A DNA stretch of 64,000 nt from Muribaculaceae bacterium (GTDB lineage: Bacteria; Bacteroidota; Bacteroidia; Bacteroidales; Muribaculaceae). The first letter of the stretch is position 1, and each line of letters opens with the position of its first letter. Below are positions 17,018 to 25,197 of this stretch, in pieces. The notes under the pieces are model-generated. The model had not been told where the DNA came from. It saw nothing but the letters and a program-made list of their open reading frames with translations, and did no database searches. A program made the translations under genes and the position numbers. Where the stretch lies: positions 62,001 to 126,000 of the forward strand of contig JAFLTO010000003.1 of NCBI GenBank assembly GCA_022510425.1. The letters run 5' to 3'.

Positions 17018-17025
17018 CAAAACTA
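17018..17025 (-). promoter_or_regulatory. -7 promoter box of the TonB receptor, implying a leaderless mRNA
   Basis: TAGTTTTG on the minus strand is followed by CATTG and then the ATG. With the usual -7 placement the transcript would begin at or next to the start codon. Confidence 0.45.
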
Positions 17026-17059
17026 ATTTATTTTTTTAATTTTGTAAAAAATCTTATCC

Positions 17060-18277
17060 ATGAAATCAATTAGAGAATTATACAGAATAGGCACGGGACC
17101 ATCCTCAAGTCATACAATGGGACCTCGTAAAGCGGCAGAAATATTTCTTGATGGCCATAAACATGCAGCCGGTTATGAAGTGGTTCTATATGGTAGTCTT
17201 GCAGCCACCGGAAAGGGTCACATGACAGATGCCGCAATAATAGATGTGCTTGAGAAATCGGATATGCCGGTCAATATCGTATGGAAACCTGATGTATTCT
17301 TGCCGTATCATCCCAACGGCATGACGTTCAGAAGTTTGAATGAAGCCGGATTGCCATCAGATGAATGGACTGTGTATAGTGTCGGAGGTGGTGCCATAGA
17401 GGAAGAAGGAACACATAAACAGGGAAGTCCGGAAATTTATAACCGCAACACCATGTCTGATATCCTGGATTATTGTGAAAAGAGTGGCAGGTGTTATTGG
17501 GAATATGTGGAACATACAGAAGGAAAGGGAATCAATGACTTTTTGGCCGAAGTTTGGGAAACAATGAAAGCAGCGGTAGAAAGAGGTCTTGTAACCGACG
17601 GACGCCTCCCGGGGCCATTAAATCTTCGACGCAAGGCACGATCCTATTATATGAGAGCCGGTGGTTTTAGAGATAACCTTCGTTCAAGGGGTTTGGTATT
17701 TTCTTATGCATTGGCTGTAAGTGAAGAGAATGCAGCGGGAGGAGTAATAGTAACGGCTCCTACGTGTGGAAGTTGTGGAGTAGTTCCGGCTGTTTTGTAT
17801 CACTTATGGAAAAGCAGGAATTTTTCGGATATTGAAATGTACCATGCCCTCTCCACAGCAGCCTTGATAGGCAATGTAGTTAAGCATAATGCAAGCATAT
17901 CGGGAGCTGATGTTGGGTGTCAAGGAGAAGTTGGAGTGGCCTGTGCCATGGCTGCCGGGGCAGCTTGCCAACTCTTTGGAGGGACACCGGCCCAAATAGA
18001 GTATGCTGCGGAAATGGGCTTGGAGCATCATTTGGGCATGACATGCGATCCGGTTTGCGGATTGGTGCAGATACCATGTATTGAAAGAAATGCATATGCA
18101 GCAGCCAGAGCACTTGATGCCAACATATATTCCACATTCTCAGACGGACATCACAGAGTCAGTTTCGATAAACTTGTGCAAGTGATGAAAGAAACAGGGC
18201 ATGACTTGCCGTCGCTTTATAAGGAAACGGGCACAGGAGGCCTTGCAAGAGATTTTAAGGTGGAAAATGTGCAATGA
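17060..18277 (+). CDS. sdaA: L-serine ammonia-lyase (single-chain, iron-sulfur)
   Basis: The enzyme deaminates L-serine to pyruvate and ammonia in the cytoplasm. The 405-residue protein carries both halves in one chain. The beta-half begins IRELYRIGTGPSSSHTMGP (about 4-22). The alpha-half has the [4Fe-4S] ligands in APTCGSCGVVPA and in TCDPVCGLVQIPC. The stop overlaps the rnz start (ATGA), so the two are co-translated. Confidence 0.95.
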   Translation: MKSIRELYRIGTGPSSSHTMGPRKAAEIFLDGHKHAAGYEVVLYGSLAATGKGHMTDAAIIDVLEKSDMPVNIVWKPDVFLPYHPNGMTFRSLNEAGLPSDEWTVYSVGGGAIEEEGTHKQGSPEIYNRNTMSDILDYCEKSGRCYWEYVEHTEGKGINDFLAEVWETMKAAVERGLVTDGRLPGPLNLRRKARSYYMRAGGFRDNLRSRGLVFSYALAVSEENAAGGVIVTAPTCGSCGVVPAVLYHLWKSRNFSDIEMYHALSTAALIGNVVKHNASISGADVGCQGEVGVACAMAAGAACQLFGGTPAQIEYAAEMGLEHHLGMTCDPVCGLVQIPCIERNAYAAARALDANIYSTFSDGHHRVSFDKLVQVMKETGHDLPSLYKETGTGGLARDFKVENVQ

Positions 18278-19188
18278 GCACGTTCACAGTCCATACCCTT
18301 GGTTGTGGTTCAGCACGCCCATCCCTTAGGCATCAACCTTCGTGCACAGTTGTGGAGCATCGTGGTTCCCTCTATATGATTGACTGCGGGGAAGGAGCGC
18401 AGCTTGGATTCATGCGTCAGCGGCTCTCTTTTTCCAAATTAAGACATGTTTTTCTCACTCATCTTCATGGTGACCATGTATTAGGGTTACCCGGTTTGGT
18501 CAGCACTTTGGCATTAAGCGGTAATGGTGGAGAATTAACAGTGCACACATTTGAAGAAGGTGCCAAACAATTGAAGCAGATGATAGATTATTTCTGCAGA
18601 GACACCCCTTTCGATTTAAATTTCAATATAATCGAACCGGAAGAAAAAATAATTCTGGACACAAAGTCATTGACAATAAGAACGATTCCATTAAATCACA
18701 GGGTGCCTACAGTGGGTTTTGTTTTTGAAGAGAAACCTAAGCTGAGACATATCAATGCCGAGATGACAACATATCATCAAGTACCTATATCCATGATGAA
18801 ACGCATAAAGGAAGGGGAGGATTATGTTAAGCCGGATGGAACAGTGATACCTAATAGCTGGCTGACCACTGATGCAGATCCTTCATTATCTTATGCTCAT
18901 ATTGGAGATACTGCATATATGCCGGAAATAGCCCGGAAAATCGGTCCCGTGGATTTGATGTTTCATGAAACCACTTATCTTGAAGATTTAGCGGCTGATG
19001 CTAAAAGTAGAGGACATTCCACGGCAAAGCAAGCGGCAATGATGGCAAAGTCCGCTAATGTGAAACAACTCCTCACCGGACATTACTCATCTCGTTATAA
19101 TGATGATACCCCGTTTCTTAAAGAGGCCCAAGAAATTTTCCCAAATGTAATTTTGAATAAAGAGGGTCTTAGGATTAATTTGGATTAA
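18274..19188 (+). CDS. rnz: Ribonuclease Z (tRNA 3'-end endonuclease)
   Basis: This is a 304-residue metallo-beta-lactamase-fold tRNase Z of the short bacterial type. The zinc motif THLHGDHVLGLPG (His63, His65, Asp67, His68) and the later GHSTAKQAA and LLTGHYSSRY blocks are diagnostic. It trims tRNA 3' trailers; neither tRNA in this window encodes CCA, consistent with a need for it. It is coupled to sdaA by a 4-base overlap and followed by a terminator. Confidence 0.95.
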   Translation: MSTFTVHTLGCGSARPSLRHQPSCTVVEHRGSLYMIDCGEGAQLGFMRQRLSFSKLRHVFLTHLHGDHVLGLPGLVSTLALSGNGGELTVHTFEEGAKQLKQMIDYFCRDTPFDLNFNIIEPEEKIILDTKSLTIRTIPLNHRVPTVGFVFEEKPKLRHINAEMTTYHQVPISMMKRIKEGEDYVKPDGTVIPNSWLTTDADPSLSYAHIGDTAYMPEIARKIGPVDLMFHETTYLEDLAADAKSRGHSTAKQAAMMAKSANVKQLLTGHYSSRYNDDTPFLKEAQEIFPNVILNKEGLRINLD

Positions 19189-19225
19189 AAACGCCGCTAA
19201 ATCAAAGATAACCCCTAAGAATAGA

Positions 19226-19248
19226 AAAAGCGGTTTTGAACCGCTTTT
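19226..19248. terminator. Bidirectional intrinsic terminator between rnz and the Crp/Fnr gene
   Basis: AAAAGCGGTT/AACCGCTTTT has a 3-base loop. On the plus strand it is followed by AATTTTTTTA and on the minus strand by TTTTTCTA. It serves both convergent genes; the plus T-run overlaps the end of the minus-strand gene. Confidence 0.85.
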
Positions 19249-19255
19249 AATTTTT

Positions 19256-19957
19256 TTATCCGAATTTTGAGATTTTGCGAAGTTGTGGTTCGTTAAGGAT
19301 TTTGATTCTTCTACCATCAACTAAAATTAATTTTTCAGTCACAAAGGCTGTAAGTGTTCTGATTGCGTTTGAAGTAGTCATATTTGAAAGATTAGCCAAA
19401 TCTTCACGACTCATGTATATTTTTAAGGTAGCGTCATCGTCTTCGAGACCATAATTGTCTTCGAGAAGAAGTAGAGCATCGGCAAGGCGACCACGAATAT
19501 GTTTTTGGGTAAGATTAACAATTTTAGTATCAGACCCCCCAAGATTACGAGCCAATTCATGTATGAAGAACATAGCCAGGTCGTTGTTGCTACGGATTAT
19601 TTTTTCAACCACACTCATAGGAACACTGCCCAAAGTTGAGGCTTCTAAAGCAGCACAAGAAGAGACATAATTTTCTTGGGCGAAATAAGCTCTATATCCG
19701 AAGTATTGTACAGGTCGATAAAGCCTCAGAATTTGTTCACGGTCGCCGACACCGCTTTTATACATTTTGACTTTACCTTTTACGAGGCACCAAAGATTTT
19801 CGGGTTCTTCATGTTCGGCATAAATAATTTGCCCTTTTTTATATTGTTGAAGAGTGAAATTATCAGTGATAAGTCTTTTTTCCTCAGGTTTTAAGACCTC
19901 CCAGATGTCAGCCATCTCCTCACTTACCACTTGTTCGAGAGTACTTTTCTTTAACAT
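19256..19957 (-). CDS. Crp/Fnr-family transcriptional regulator
   Basis: The 233-residue protein has an N-terminal cyclic-nucleotide-binding-type beta-roll (about 20-130), a dimer helix, and a C-terminal winged helix with recognition segment MSREDLANLSNMTTSNAIRTL (about 185-205). It has no Fnr cysteine cluster, so it is not an iron-sulfur oxygen sensor. The effector and targets are unknown. It is a single gene convergent with rnz. Confidence 0.9.
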   Translation of the reverse strand: MLKKSTLEQVVSEEMADIWEVLKPEEKRLITDNFTLQQYKKGQIIYAEHEEPENLWCLVKGKVKMYKSGVGDREQILRLYRPVQYFGYRAYFAQENYVSSCAALEASTLGSVPMSVVEKIIRSNNDLAMFFIHELARNLGGSDTKIVNLTQKHIRGRLADALLLLEDNYGLEDDDATLKIYMSREDLANLSNMTTSNAIRTLTAFVTEKLILVDGRRIKILNEPQLRKISKFG

Positions 19958-20074
19958 TGGTGAAAGTAGACAAAATGTTTATTTATCCCAGTTTTTAAGG
20001 CACTTTATGTTTCAAAACACAAATTTACAACATTTTAATTTAATAAAAAAATTTTGTGTTGATTTTAACAAAAA

Positions 20075-20102
20075 AAGCGCTCACTTATAGAAGCGAACGC
20101 TT
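20075..20102 (-). terminator. Intrinsic terminator after the 314-residue lipoprotein gene
   Basis: The hairpin AAGCG...CGCTT has an imperfectly paired extension and a 4-base loop. On the minus strand it is followed by TTTTTTTGTT. Confidence 0.7.
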
Positions 20103-20122
20103 GATATTAATCAAAATTTTTA

Positions 20123-21067
20123 TTATTTCAAATAGATACTGTTTACATACTTGCCCATGAATTCGCCCTCGTATATTCCGGCTACTAAGAATTTAAGATA
20201 TCCCTCGGTGTAAAGTTCATCTGTGGTTTTGAAAACAATATTATTGAATTTAAAGTTTTCGTAGGGAGTGGTTGAACCTGCCTCGTAAACGTCAGGTATG
20301 ATATCTTGCCCTGAGATAGTGATTCCATCAGAAGTGAAATCAACATTGAGACCTTTAGCTATTATTCCTACTTTCAAAGGTTCTCTTTCGCTGTCGGAGA
20401 ACTTGGCATTATACATAACCATTGTGGCAGTGTAAACATCGGAATCTTTTTCTTTATCAAGAATGAAACGATAAGTGATACCATCATTTGAGAATCTATG
20501 TTCCTGACCCGCCATTGTATATTTAGTGGTTGTGGTGCCAACAAAGAAAGTGTTTTGTTGAAAAGTATTGACCCTATATTTTGAGCCGATAAAATATCTG
20601 GCCACGGTTTCCATGTAATTATAATATTTATAGGTCAAATCTCCAATTTCAGTGGTATCATAATAATATCCATAACGTTTGTTGTCCTTATCAACGAAAG
20701 CTCCCGTACCGGTGATTTGGGAATTATTAATTTCCATTCCTGTTGATCCGGCCGTAGCTATTAAATCATTGAAATAGAATTCCACTCCATTGTATTTGCA
20801 AGACTGGGAGTCGGAAGTAAATTCCAAAGAAGTGTTATTAGCTATCAAGGCCGGTGAAGTAATATAGCCGGTAAAAGCATTGTCTCTGGCAGTAATGTGG
20901 AATTCGTATGCCCCCTGAGAAACGATAACACTTCCATCCTCTATATTAGTGATTATGTTGATTGCAGATCCGGGTATAGTTTGGGTTACTTCAGTATAAC
21001 CATCTTGAGTGCACGCTGAGAAAGCAAGCATAGCTGCCGCTCCTCCAAATAGTAAAAGTTTTTTCAT
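20123..21067 (-). CDS. Predicted lipoprotein of unknown function
   Basis: The 314-residue protein has a clear lipoprotein signal: MKKLLLFGG then lipobox FSAC (Cys19). The mature part is rich in beta strands with Thr, Asn and Tyr and has no recognised catalytic motif. Layout and composition resemble the many Bacteroidales surface or periplasmic lipoproteins of DUF type; I cannot name the family. It is probably monocistronic: a terminator lies at 20075-20102 and the GH2 gene ends 55 bases upstream. Confidence 0.75.
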   Translation of the reverse strand: MKKLLLFGGAAAMLAFSACTQDGYTEVTQTIPGSAINIITNIEDGSVIVSQGAYEFHITARDNAFTGYITSPALIANNTSLEFTSDSQSCKYNGVEFYFNDLIATAGSTGMEINNSQITGTGAFVDKDNKRYGYYYDTTEIGDLTYKYYNYMETVARYFIGSKYRVNTFQQNTFFVGTTTTKYTMAGQEHRFSNDGITYRFILDKEKDSDVYTATMVMYNAKFSDSEREPLKVGIIAKGLNVDFTSDGITISGQDIIPDVYEAGSTTPYENFKFNNIVFKTTDELYTEGYLKFLVAGIYEGEFMGKYVNSIYLK

Positions 21068-21122
21068 TTCAAATTATTTGTTTTTATAAATTTAACGAAT
21101 CAAATTTTAGTCTTATTGTTTA

Positions 21123-23906
21123 TCAATCCCAATGTGAATTGTATGTTTCGTTTTTCAATTCTTTTATTAATCGAGCCCTCGAAGGTTTGGTAACTAAATT
21201 TACCAATTGATCAGGAGTAAGTGTAATGTTAGGTTTAAAATCCTTGGAAGCGGCGTATTCCTTTATTGATTGTAAAAGCCATTTGCCTTCCGGATACTTA
21301 GAAATCTCATCCTTATCAGCAGATAAAATAATCAATTTGCCTTTTCCCATATTACATTCCAATAGGAGTGAAAGTCTGAAATTCCGTTCCACATTATCAA
21401 TTACTTCAATAATTGGATCAAAATCTTTAGGAAGACGATCATAGATCAAAGGCCTTGAATTAGTTATGATTGAATACCAATGCCAGTCGGTATGCTCATC
21501 CGAGGGGAATTTTGCCAATGCAGGATGGTCGGATTTAATAAATAAACCTAAAGTGCCGGGAGAAGGAGTCAGGTTCATTTCATCACATATAGACCGATAC
21601 ATCCTATAGTTCCAGAAATCGTTCGTAAATAGTGGGTCCAATGTAGCATTAGCATCTGTTACAGAATCAGGACATAAAATTACTCTTTCCCCTTGGTCGA
21701 GTAATATCAAGGCTTCAGTGAGATTATCAGTAATGGTAACATTCTTTACTTTAGGCGTCTTTTTAGGAAATACCCAGAAATCATAATCGTTGCTTATATT
21801 TCCTTTTGCCTTGAGAGAAAGACTCATTTTTTTGGGTTCATTCACTTTTGGCATTTTTAAAAGGATGGCCTCATTTTCTATCACTCCGTTTCCCGGTAAA
21901 GTATTTATGGTGCCGGTAGAGAAGTCAGTAGACCAATTGACATTGGTTATTGCTTCAGGATTATCAGAGAAATTTACAGATAAGACAGGTATTTCCACAA
22001 ACTCATCCTCAAAAAAGGTGAATTTTGGAAATTCAGCCAATAACGCAACATCGTCAGAAGATTTTCTCCAGTCGCGAGGTGTAATGAAACCTTTTGATTC
22101 CATAAATGGATTTAAAATTCCAATAATTGCCGTTCCTTGACCCGGATAATCTTCAAGTCCCATTAATTCAATGCCACCAATTCCCGGAGAGCGTTGTGCG
22201 AGTTCCAATTCTGCTTTATATAATTTTGAAGCCCATTTCCCTGAAGCCTCCTTGAACTGTTGACTTTTTCTATAAGTTCCGGCTTCAATTGCACGATTTT
22301 TGAATTCTTTTAAATTGTCAGCTTTAAGATGTCCGGAGTATTTCTCAATTTCGTTGAAATCAGGATATGATTGATATTGTCCCACTTCATGAGAAATAAT
22401 AGGAACCGTTACACTTTTTGTGGCTTCTGCAAAATTAAAATTACTATTCGGATAAGTTGAGTTGAAATGTCCGCCGGAAGAGGAATCTGCAAAAGAAACA
22501 GAACCTCTCACTGACTTATTGACATCGTCTCCTATTTTGGAAGTGACTATAAAATCTTCATCACTTATTTGACCGTTCATCCCAAGATAAATGTTCGAAC
22601 CATGAGTTGAAAGAATTCGTGGATTAAGAAATTTAGCCGCATTTTTGTATTCACTCATTAAGGATATATCACCCCATAGTTCATTACCGGTGGAAAACAA
22701 AACAAAAGAAGGATGATGGGAGTAAGCCTCCATAATTCCAATAAGTTCTTCATTAAGAAATTTATTATGGAATTTGAGATCTCTGTCAAGTTCACCCCAT
22801 ATAGGCAACTCAGTTAGAATATAAATCCCTATTTGATCGGCAGCTTGAAATGCTGCATCAGGAGGAGTCCAAGAATGAAACCTTACATGATTGATGCCAT
22901 ATTCTTTTAATATTGAGAAATAATCTATCCAGCTTTGTAGGTCTAAAGGAGTGTGAGCTGTAAGAGGGAAAACGGCAGAATTAACGGTTCCTCTTAAAAA
23001 TATAGGATTTCCATTAATAGTGAAATAATCCTCGGTGGTGGAGAAATTTCTGAAACCTGTTGTTACCTTATATTCATCTAAGATTTTTCCGTTATTGTCT
23101 TTAATTTCAAATACGAGATCTGTTTTATGGGGGTTAATGGCGCTCCAAAGCAGATCTTTATGAGCCGGAATTTCTATATTCATAGATGCCGAACCGGTCT
23201 TGATGTTTTGTGACAGAGCTGGAACTCCATCAATCTTTGCGATTAATGTAAGATTTGATGGAGCTCTTTCAGAAAAATCAATTGCTACTGAAAATTTTTC
23301 CGGAATATTATGGTCGTCAATTAAAATTTTATCGATACTAAAATGGTTACGAGCCTCCAAAAGGAATTGTCCTAAGATACCATTCCAATTTGTTTGTGTG
23401 GCTTCTGAAACGGCGTTAGAACTACGAGCCACAATTGGAGGAATAGAATCTGCATTATTGACTTCAATTTCCAAAAGGTGTTTTCCGGGTTTAAGATATT
23501 CGGTTAGTTTGTATTTTTGAGGAGATGAAATCCTTGAATTATATCCTGCTACCTTTCCGTCAATTTTTATAGTTGAGGGTTTTGTTCTCTCTATAAAAAG
23601 ATAGATATCCTTCCCCTTCCAATTTTCAGGGATCTCTATTTTACGCGAATAATTTGCGCTTCCAATGTAAGAATATTCACGTCTTAACTGAGTGGTGTTG
23701 TCCGTTTCGGGATTATAAAGTGATTTATGTTCATTATCCAGAGTCCCCGGGAAAAGAATATTCCCTTCCCCTGGTAGTTCAACCGGCACTCCACTTAAAC
23801 GATATTGCCAAATACCCGATAAATCCAGAGTGTCTCTTAACCCGGCATTAAGAGATGATAAAAGTGATGTAATTGAAATAAAGAGTAAAAATAAACGAAT
23901 TTTCAT
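21123..23906 (-). CDS. Glycoside hydrolase family 2 protein (beta-galactosidase/glucuronidase/mannosidase type)
   Basis: The 927-residue secreted GH2 enzyme has a signal peptide (about 1-21), a sugar-binding jelly-roll (about 30-190), an immunoglobulin-like domain (about 195-285) and a TIM barrel. The acid/base Glu409 lies in FSTGNELWG and the probable nucleophile Glu507 in ISHEVGQYQ. About 300 further residues after the barrel form beta-rich accessory domains. No other polysaccharide-utilisation genes (SusC/D) adjoin it. The substrate sugar cannot be read from sequence. The ATG at 23906 follows a -7 box by only five bases. Confidence 0.88.
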   Translation of the reverse strand: MKIRLFLLFISITSLLSSLNAGLRDTLDLSGIWQYRLSGVPVELPGEGNILFPGTLDNEHKSLYNPETDNTTQLRREYSYIGSANYSRKIEIPENWKGKDIYLFIERTKPSTIKIDGKVAGYNSRISSPQKYKLTEYLKPGKHLLEIEVNNADSIPPIVARSSNAVSEATQTNWNGILGQFLLEARNHFSIDKILIDDHNIPEKFSVAIDFSERAPSNLTLIAKIDGVPALSQNIKTGSASMNIEIPAHKDLLWSAINPHKTDLVFEIKDNNGKILDEYKVTTGFRNFSTTEDYFTINGNPIFLRGTVNSAVFPLTAHTPLDLQSWIDYFSILKEYGINHVRFHSWTPPDAAFQAADQIGIYILTELPIWGELDRDLKFHNKFLNEELIGIMEAYSHHPSFVLFSTGNELWGDISLMSEYKNAAKFLNPRILSTHGSNIYLGMNGQISDEDFIVTSKIGDDVNKSVRGSVSFADSSSGGHFNSTYPNSNFNFAEATKSVTVPIISHEVGQYQSYPDFNEIEKYSGHLKADNLKEFKNRAIEAGTYRKSQQFKEASGKWASKLYKAELELAQRSPGIGGIELMGLEDYPGQGTAIIGILNPFMESKGFITPRDWRKSSDDVALLAEFPKFTFFEDEFVEIPVLSVNFSDNPEAITNVNWSTDFSTGTINTLPGNGVIENEAILLKMPKVNEPKKMSLSLKAKGNISNDYDFWVFPKKTPKVKNVTITDNLTEALILLDQGERVILCPDSVTDANATLDPLFTNDFWNYRMYRSICDEMNLTPSPGTLGLFIKSDHPALAKFPSDEHTDWHWYSIITNSRPLIYDRLPKDFDPIIEVIDNVERNFRLSLLLECNMGKGKLIILSADKDEISKYPEGKWLLQSIKEYAASKDFKPNITLTPDQLVNLVTKPSRARLIKELKNETYNSHWD

Positions 23907-23911
23907 CAGTG

Positions 23912-23919
23912 CAAAGTTA
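23912..23919 (-). promoter_or_regulatory. -7 promoter box of the GH2 gene, implying a leaderless mRNA
   Basis: TAACTTTG on the minus strand is followed by CACTG and then ATG, with TTTT 20 bases upstream as the -33. The arrangement matches the TonB receptor promoter at 17018-17025. Confidence 0.5.
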
Positions 23920-23982
23920 CTTAAACACAGTTAAGAATGAAAATTTCCAACTTTAGGAGGTCTTTATAAAAAATGTTAAGAA

Positions 23983-24014
23983 TTTGTAGGAGGCAATTTT
24001 AAATATTAACTTTG
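23983..24014 (+). promoter_or_regulatory. Consensus Bacteroidota promoter of greA
   Basis: TTTG (23983-23986), a 20-base spacer and TAACTTTG (24007-24014) match the -33/-7 consensus. Transcription would begin near 24020, leaving a leader of about 155 bases before greA. Confidence 0.6.
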
Positions 24015-24020
24015 CATGCA

Positions 24021-24177
24021 AATAAAGAGGATTGAAACCTCTAATTAGGGTCTCTTCAAATCAGATTAAATAGTCTGATTGCGAAGGATTCTTTCTTTTA
24101 TACTCTCCGGTGATAAAAGCACGGGGGGAATTTTTTAATTATCATAATAAAAGGCAAAACAAAAACAGAAATTAAAC
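24021..24177 (+). promoter_or_regulatory. Structured 5' leader of greA
   Basis: Within the leader are the hairpins AGAGG/CCTCT (24026-24042) and AATCAGA/TCTGATT (24059-24080). A pyrimidine-rich stretch follows, then CACGGGGGG and TTTTTTAATTATC before the ATG. No known riboswitch is recognised. The length and pairing suggest post-transcriptional control or attenuation; this is inference. Confidence 0.35.
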
Positions 24178-24642
24178 ATGGCAACTTATCTCACCCAAGA
24201 AGGATATGACAAAAAAATGAAAGAACTCAGCGAGTTGGAAGCTCAACGCCCCGTTATCAAACAGGCTATAGCAGAAGCTCGTGACAAGGGAGACCTTTCA
24301 GAAAACGCAGAATATGATGCGGCCAAAGAAGCACAAGGAATGCTTGAAATGAAAATAGCAAAAATCAAAGAGCTTATTGCGAGTGCACGTATCATAGATG
24401 ACAGTAAATTAAACACGGAAGAAGTGCAATTGTTAAATACCGTCACAATCAAAAATATGAAAAATGGTATGCAAGTTAAGTACACGATTGTGACTGAAAA
24501 TGAAGCAAATTTCAGGGAAGGTAAAATAGCATCCACTACCCCTATAGCCCAAGGATTGATGGGTCATAAGGTTGGAGATAAGGTAAAAGTGCAGGCTCCT
24601 GCGGGTGAACTTGAGTTTGAAATTTTGAAGATCGAAATATGA
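24178..24642 (+). CDS. greA: Transcription elongation factor GreA
   Basis: The 154-residue GreA has the usual two domains: an N-terminal antiparallel coiled coil (about 1-75) with the tip acidic residues in the LSENAEYDAAKEAQ stretch (about 41-54), and the C-terminal FKBP-like domain (about 80-154) with TPIAQGLMGHKVGD. It stimulates transcript cleavage by backtracked RNA polymerase. A HIT gene follows 57 bases later, probably on the same mRNA. Confidence 0.96.
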   Translation: MATYLTQEGYDKKMKELSELEAQRPVIKQAIAEARDKGDLSENAEYDAAKEAQGMLEMKIAKIKELIASARIIDDSKLNTEEVQLLNTVTIKNMKNGMQVKYTIVTENEANFREGKIASTTPIAQGLMGHKVGDKVKVQAPAGELEFEILKIEI

Positions 24643-24699
24643 TCTCCTAATAAACTCATCTCCAAGGATTATAAGTTATTAATTACTAAAAAATATACC

Positions 24700-25122
24700 A
24701 TGACTATATTCAGTAGAATCATTTCAGGTGAATTGCCATCATATAAAGTGGCTGAAGATGAAAAGTTTTATGCTTTTCTCGATATAAATCCCATCACATG
24801 GGGACACACTCTTGTCGTGCCAAGAAAGGAAGTTGACTATATCTTTGATATGGACGATAGGGAGATTGGCGAAATGACCGTATTCGCAAAAAGGGTTGCA
24901 AAAGCCATCAGAGAAGCTATTCCATGTAAAAAAGTAGGAATGGCTGTATTAGGTTTGGAGGTTCCGCACGCCCACATCCATCTTGTGCCTCTGAAAAACG
25001 ATGGCGACATGGATTTCAAAAATAAGATAGAAAATCCGGATCCTGATAAAATGCAGGAGATAGCGATGAAAATTTTTGCCTTCTATAAGAATCTTAAAGA
25101 TAATCTGGAAGATAAAGAATAA
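24700..25122 (+). CDS. HIT-family nucleotide hydrolase/transferase
   Basis: The 140-residue HIT domain protein has the catalytic histidine triad in VPHAHIHLVPL (about 87-97). The N-terminal IFSRIISGELP is typical of the HinT-like branch, which cleaves nucleoside phosphoramidates or dinucleotides. It follows greA in one transcription unit ending at the terminator at 25145-25183. Confidence 0.93.
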   Translation: MTIFSRIISGELPSYKVAEDEKFYAFLDINPITWGHTLVVPRKEVDYIFDMDDREIGEMTVFAKRVAKAIREAIPCKKVGMAVLGLEVPHAHIHLVPLKNDGDMDFKNKIENPDPDKMQEIAMKIFAFYKNLKDNLEDKE

Positions 25123-25144
25123 CCGAAAATTATTTGAAGAAAAT

Positions 25145-25183
25145 AAATCCCCGAATTTTTCAAAAAGAGAAATTCGGGGATTT
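25145..25183. terminator. Bidirectional terminator between the HIT and C69 peptidase genes
   Basis: AAATCCCCGAATTT/AAATTCGGGGATTT is a 14-bp stem followed by T on the plus strand. A-rich sequence precedes the left arm, so it can also act on the minus strand. Confidence 0.85.
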
Positions 25184-25197
25184 TTATACAGTTATTT

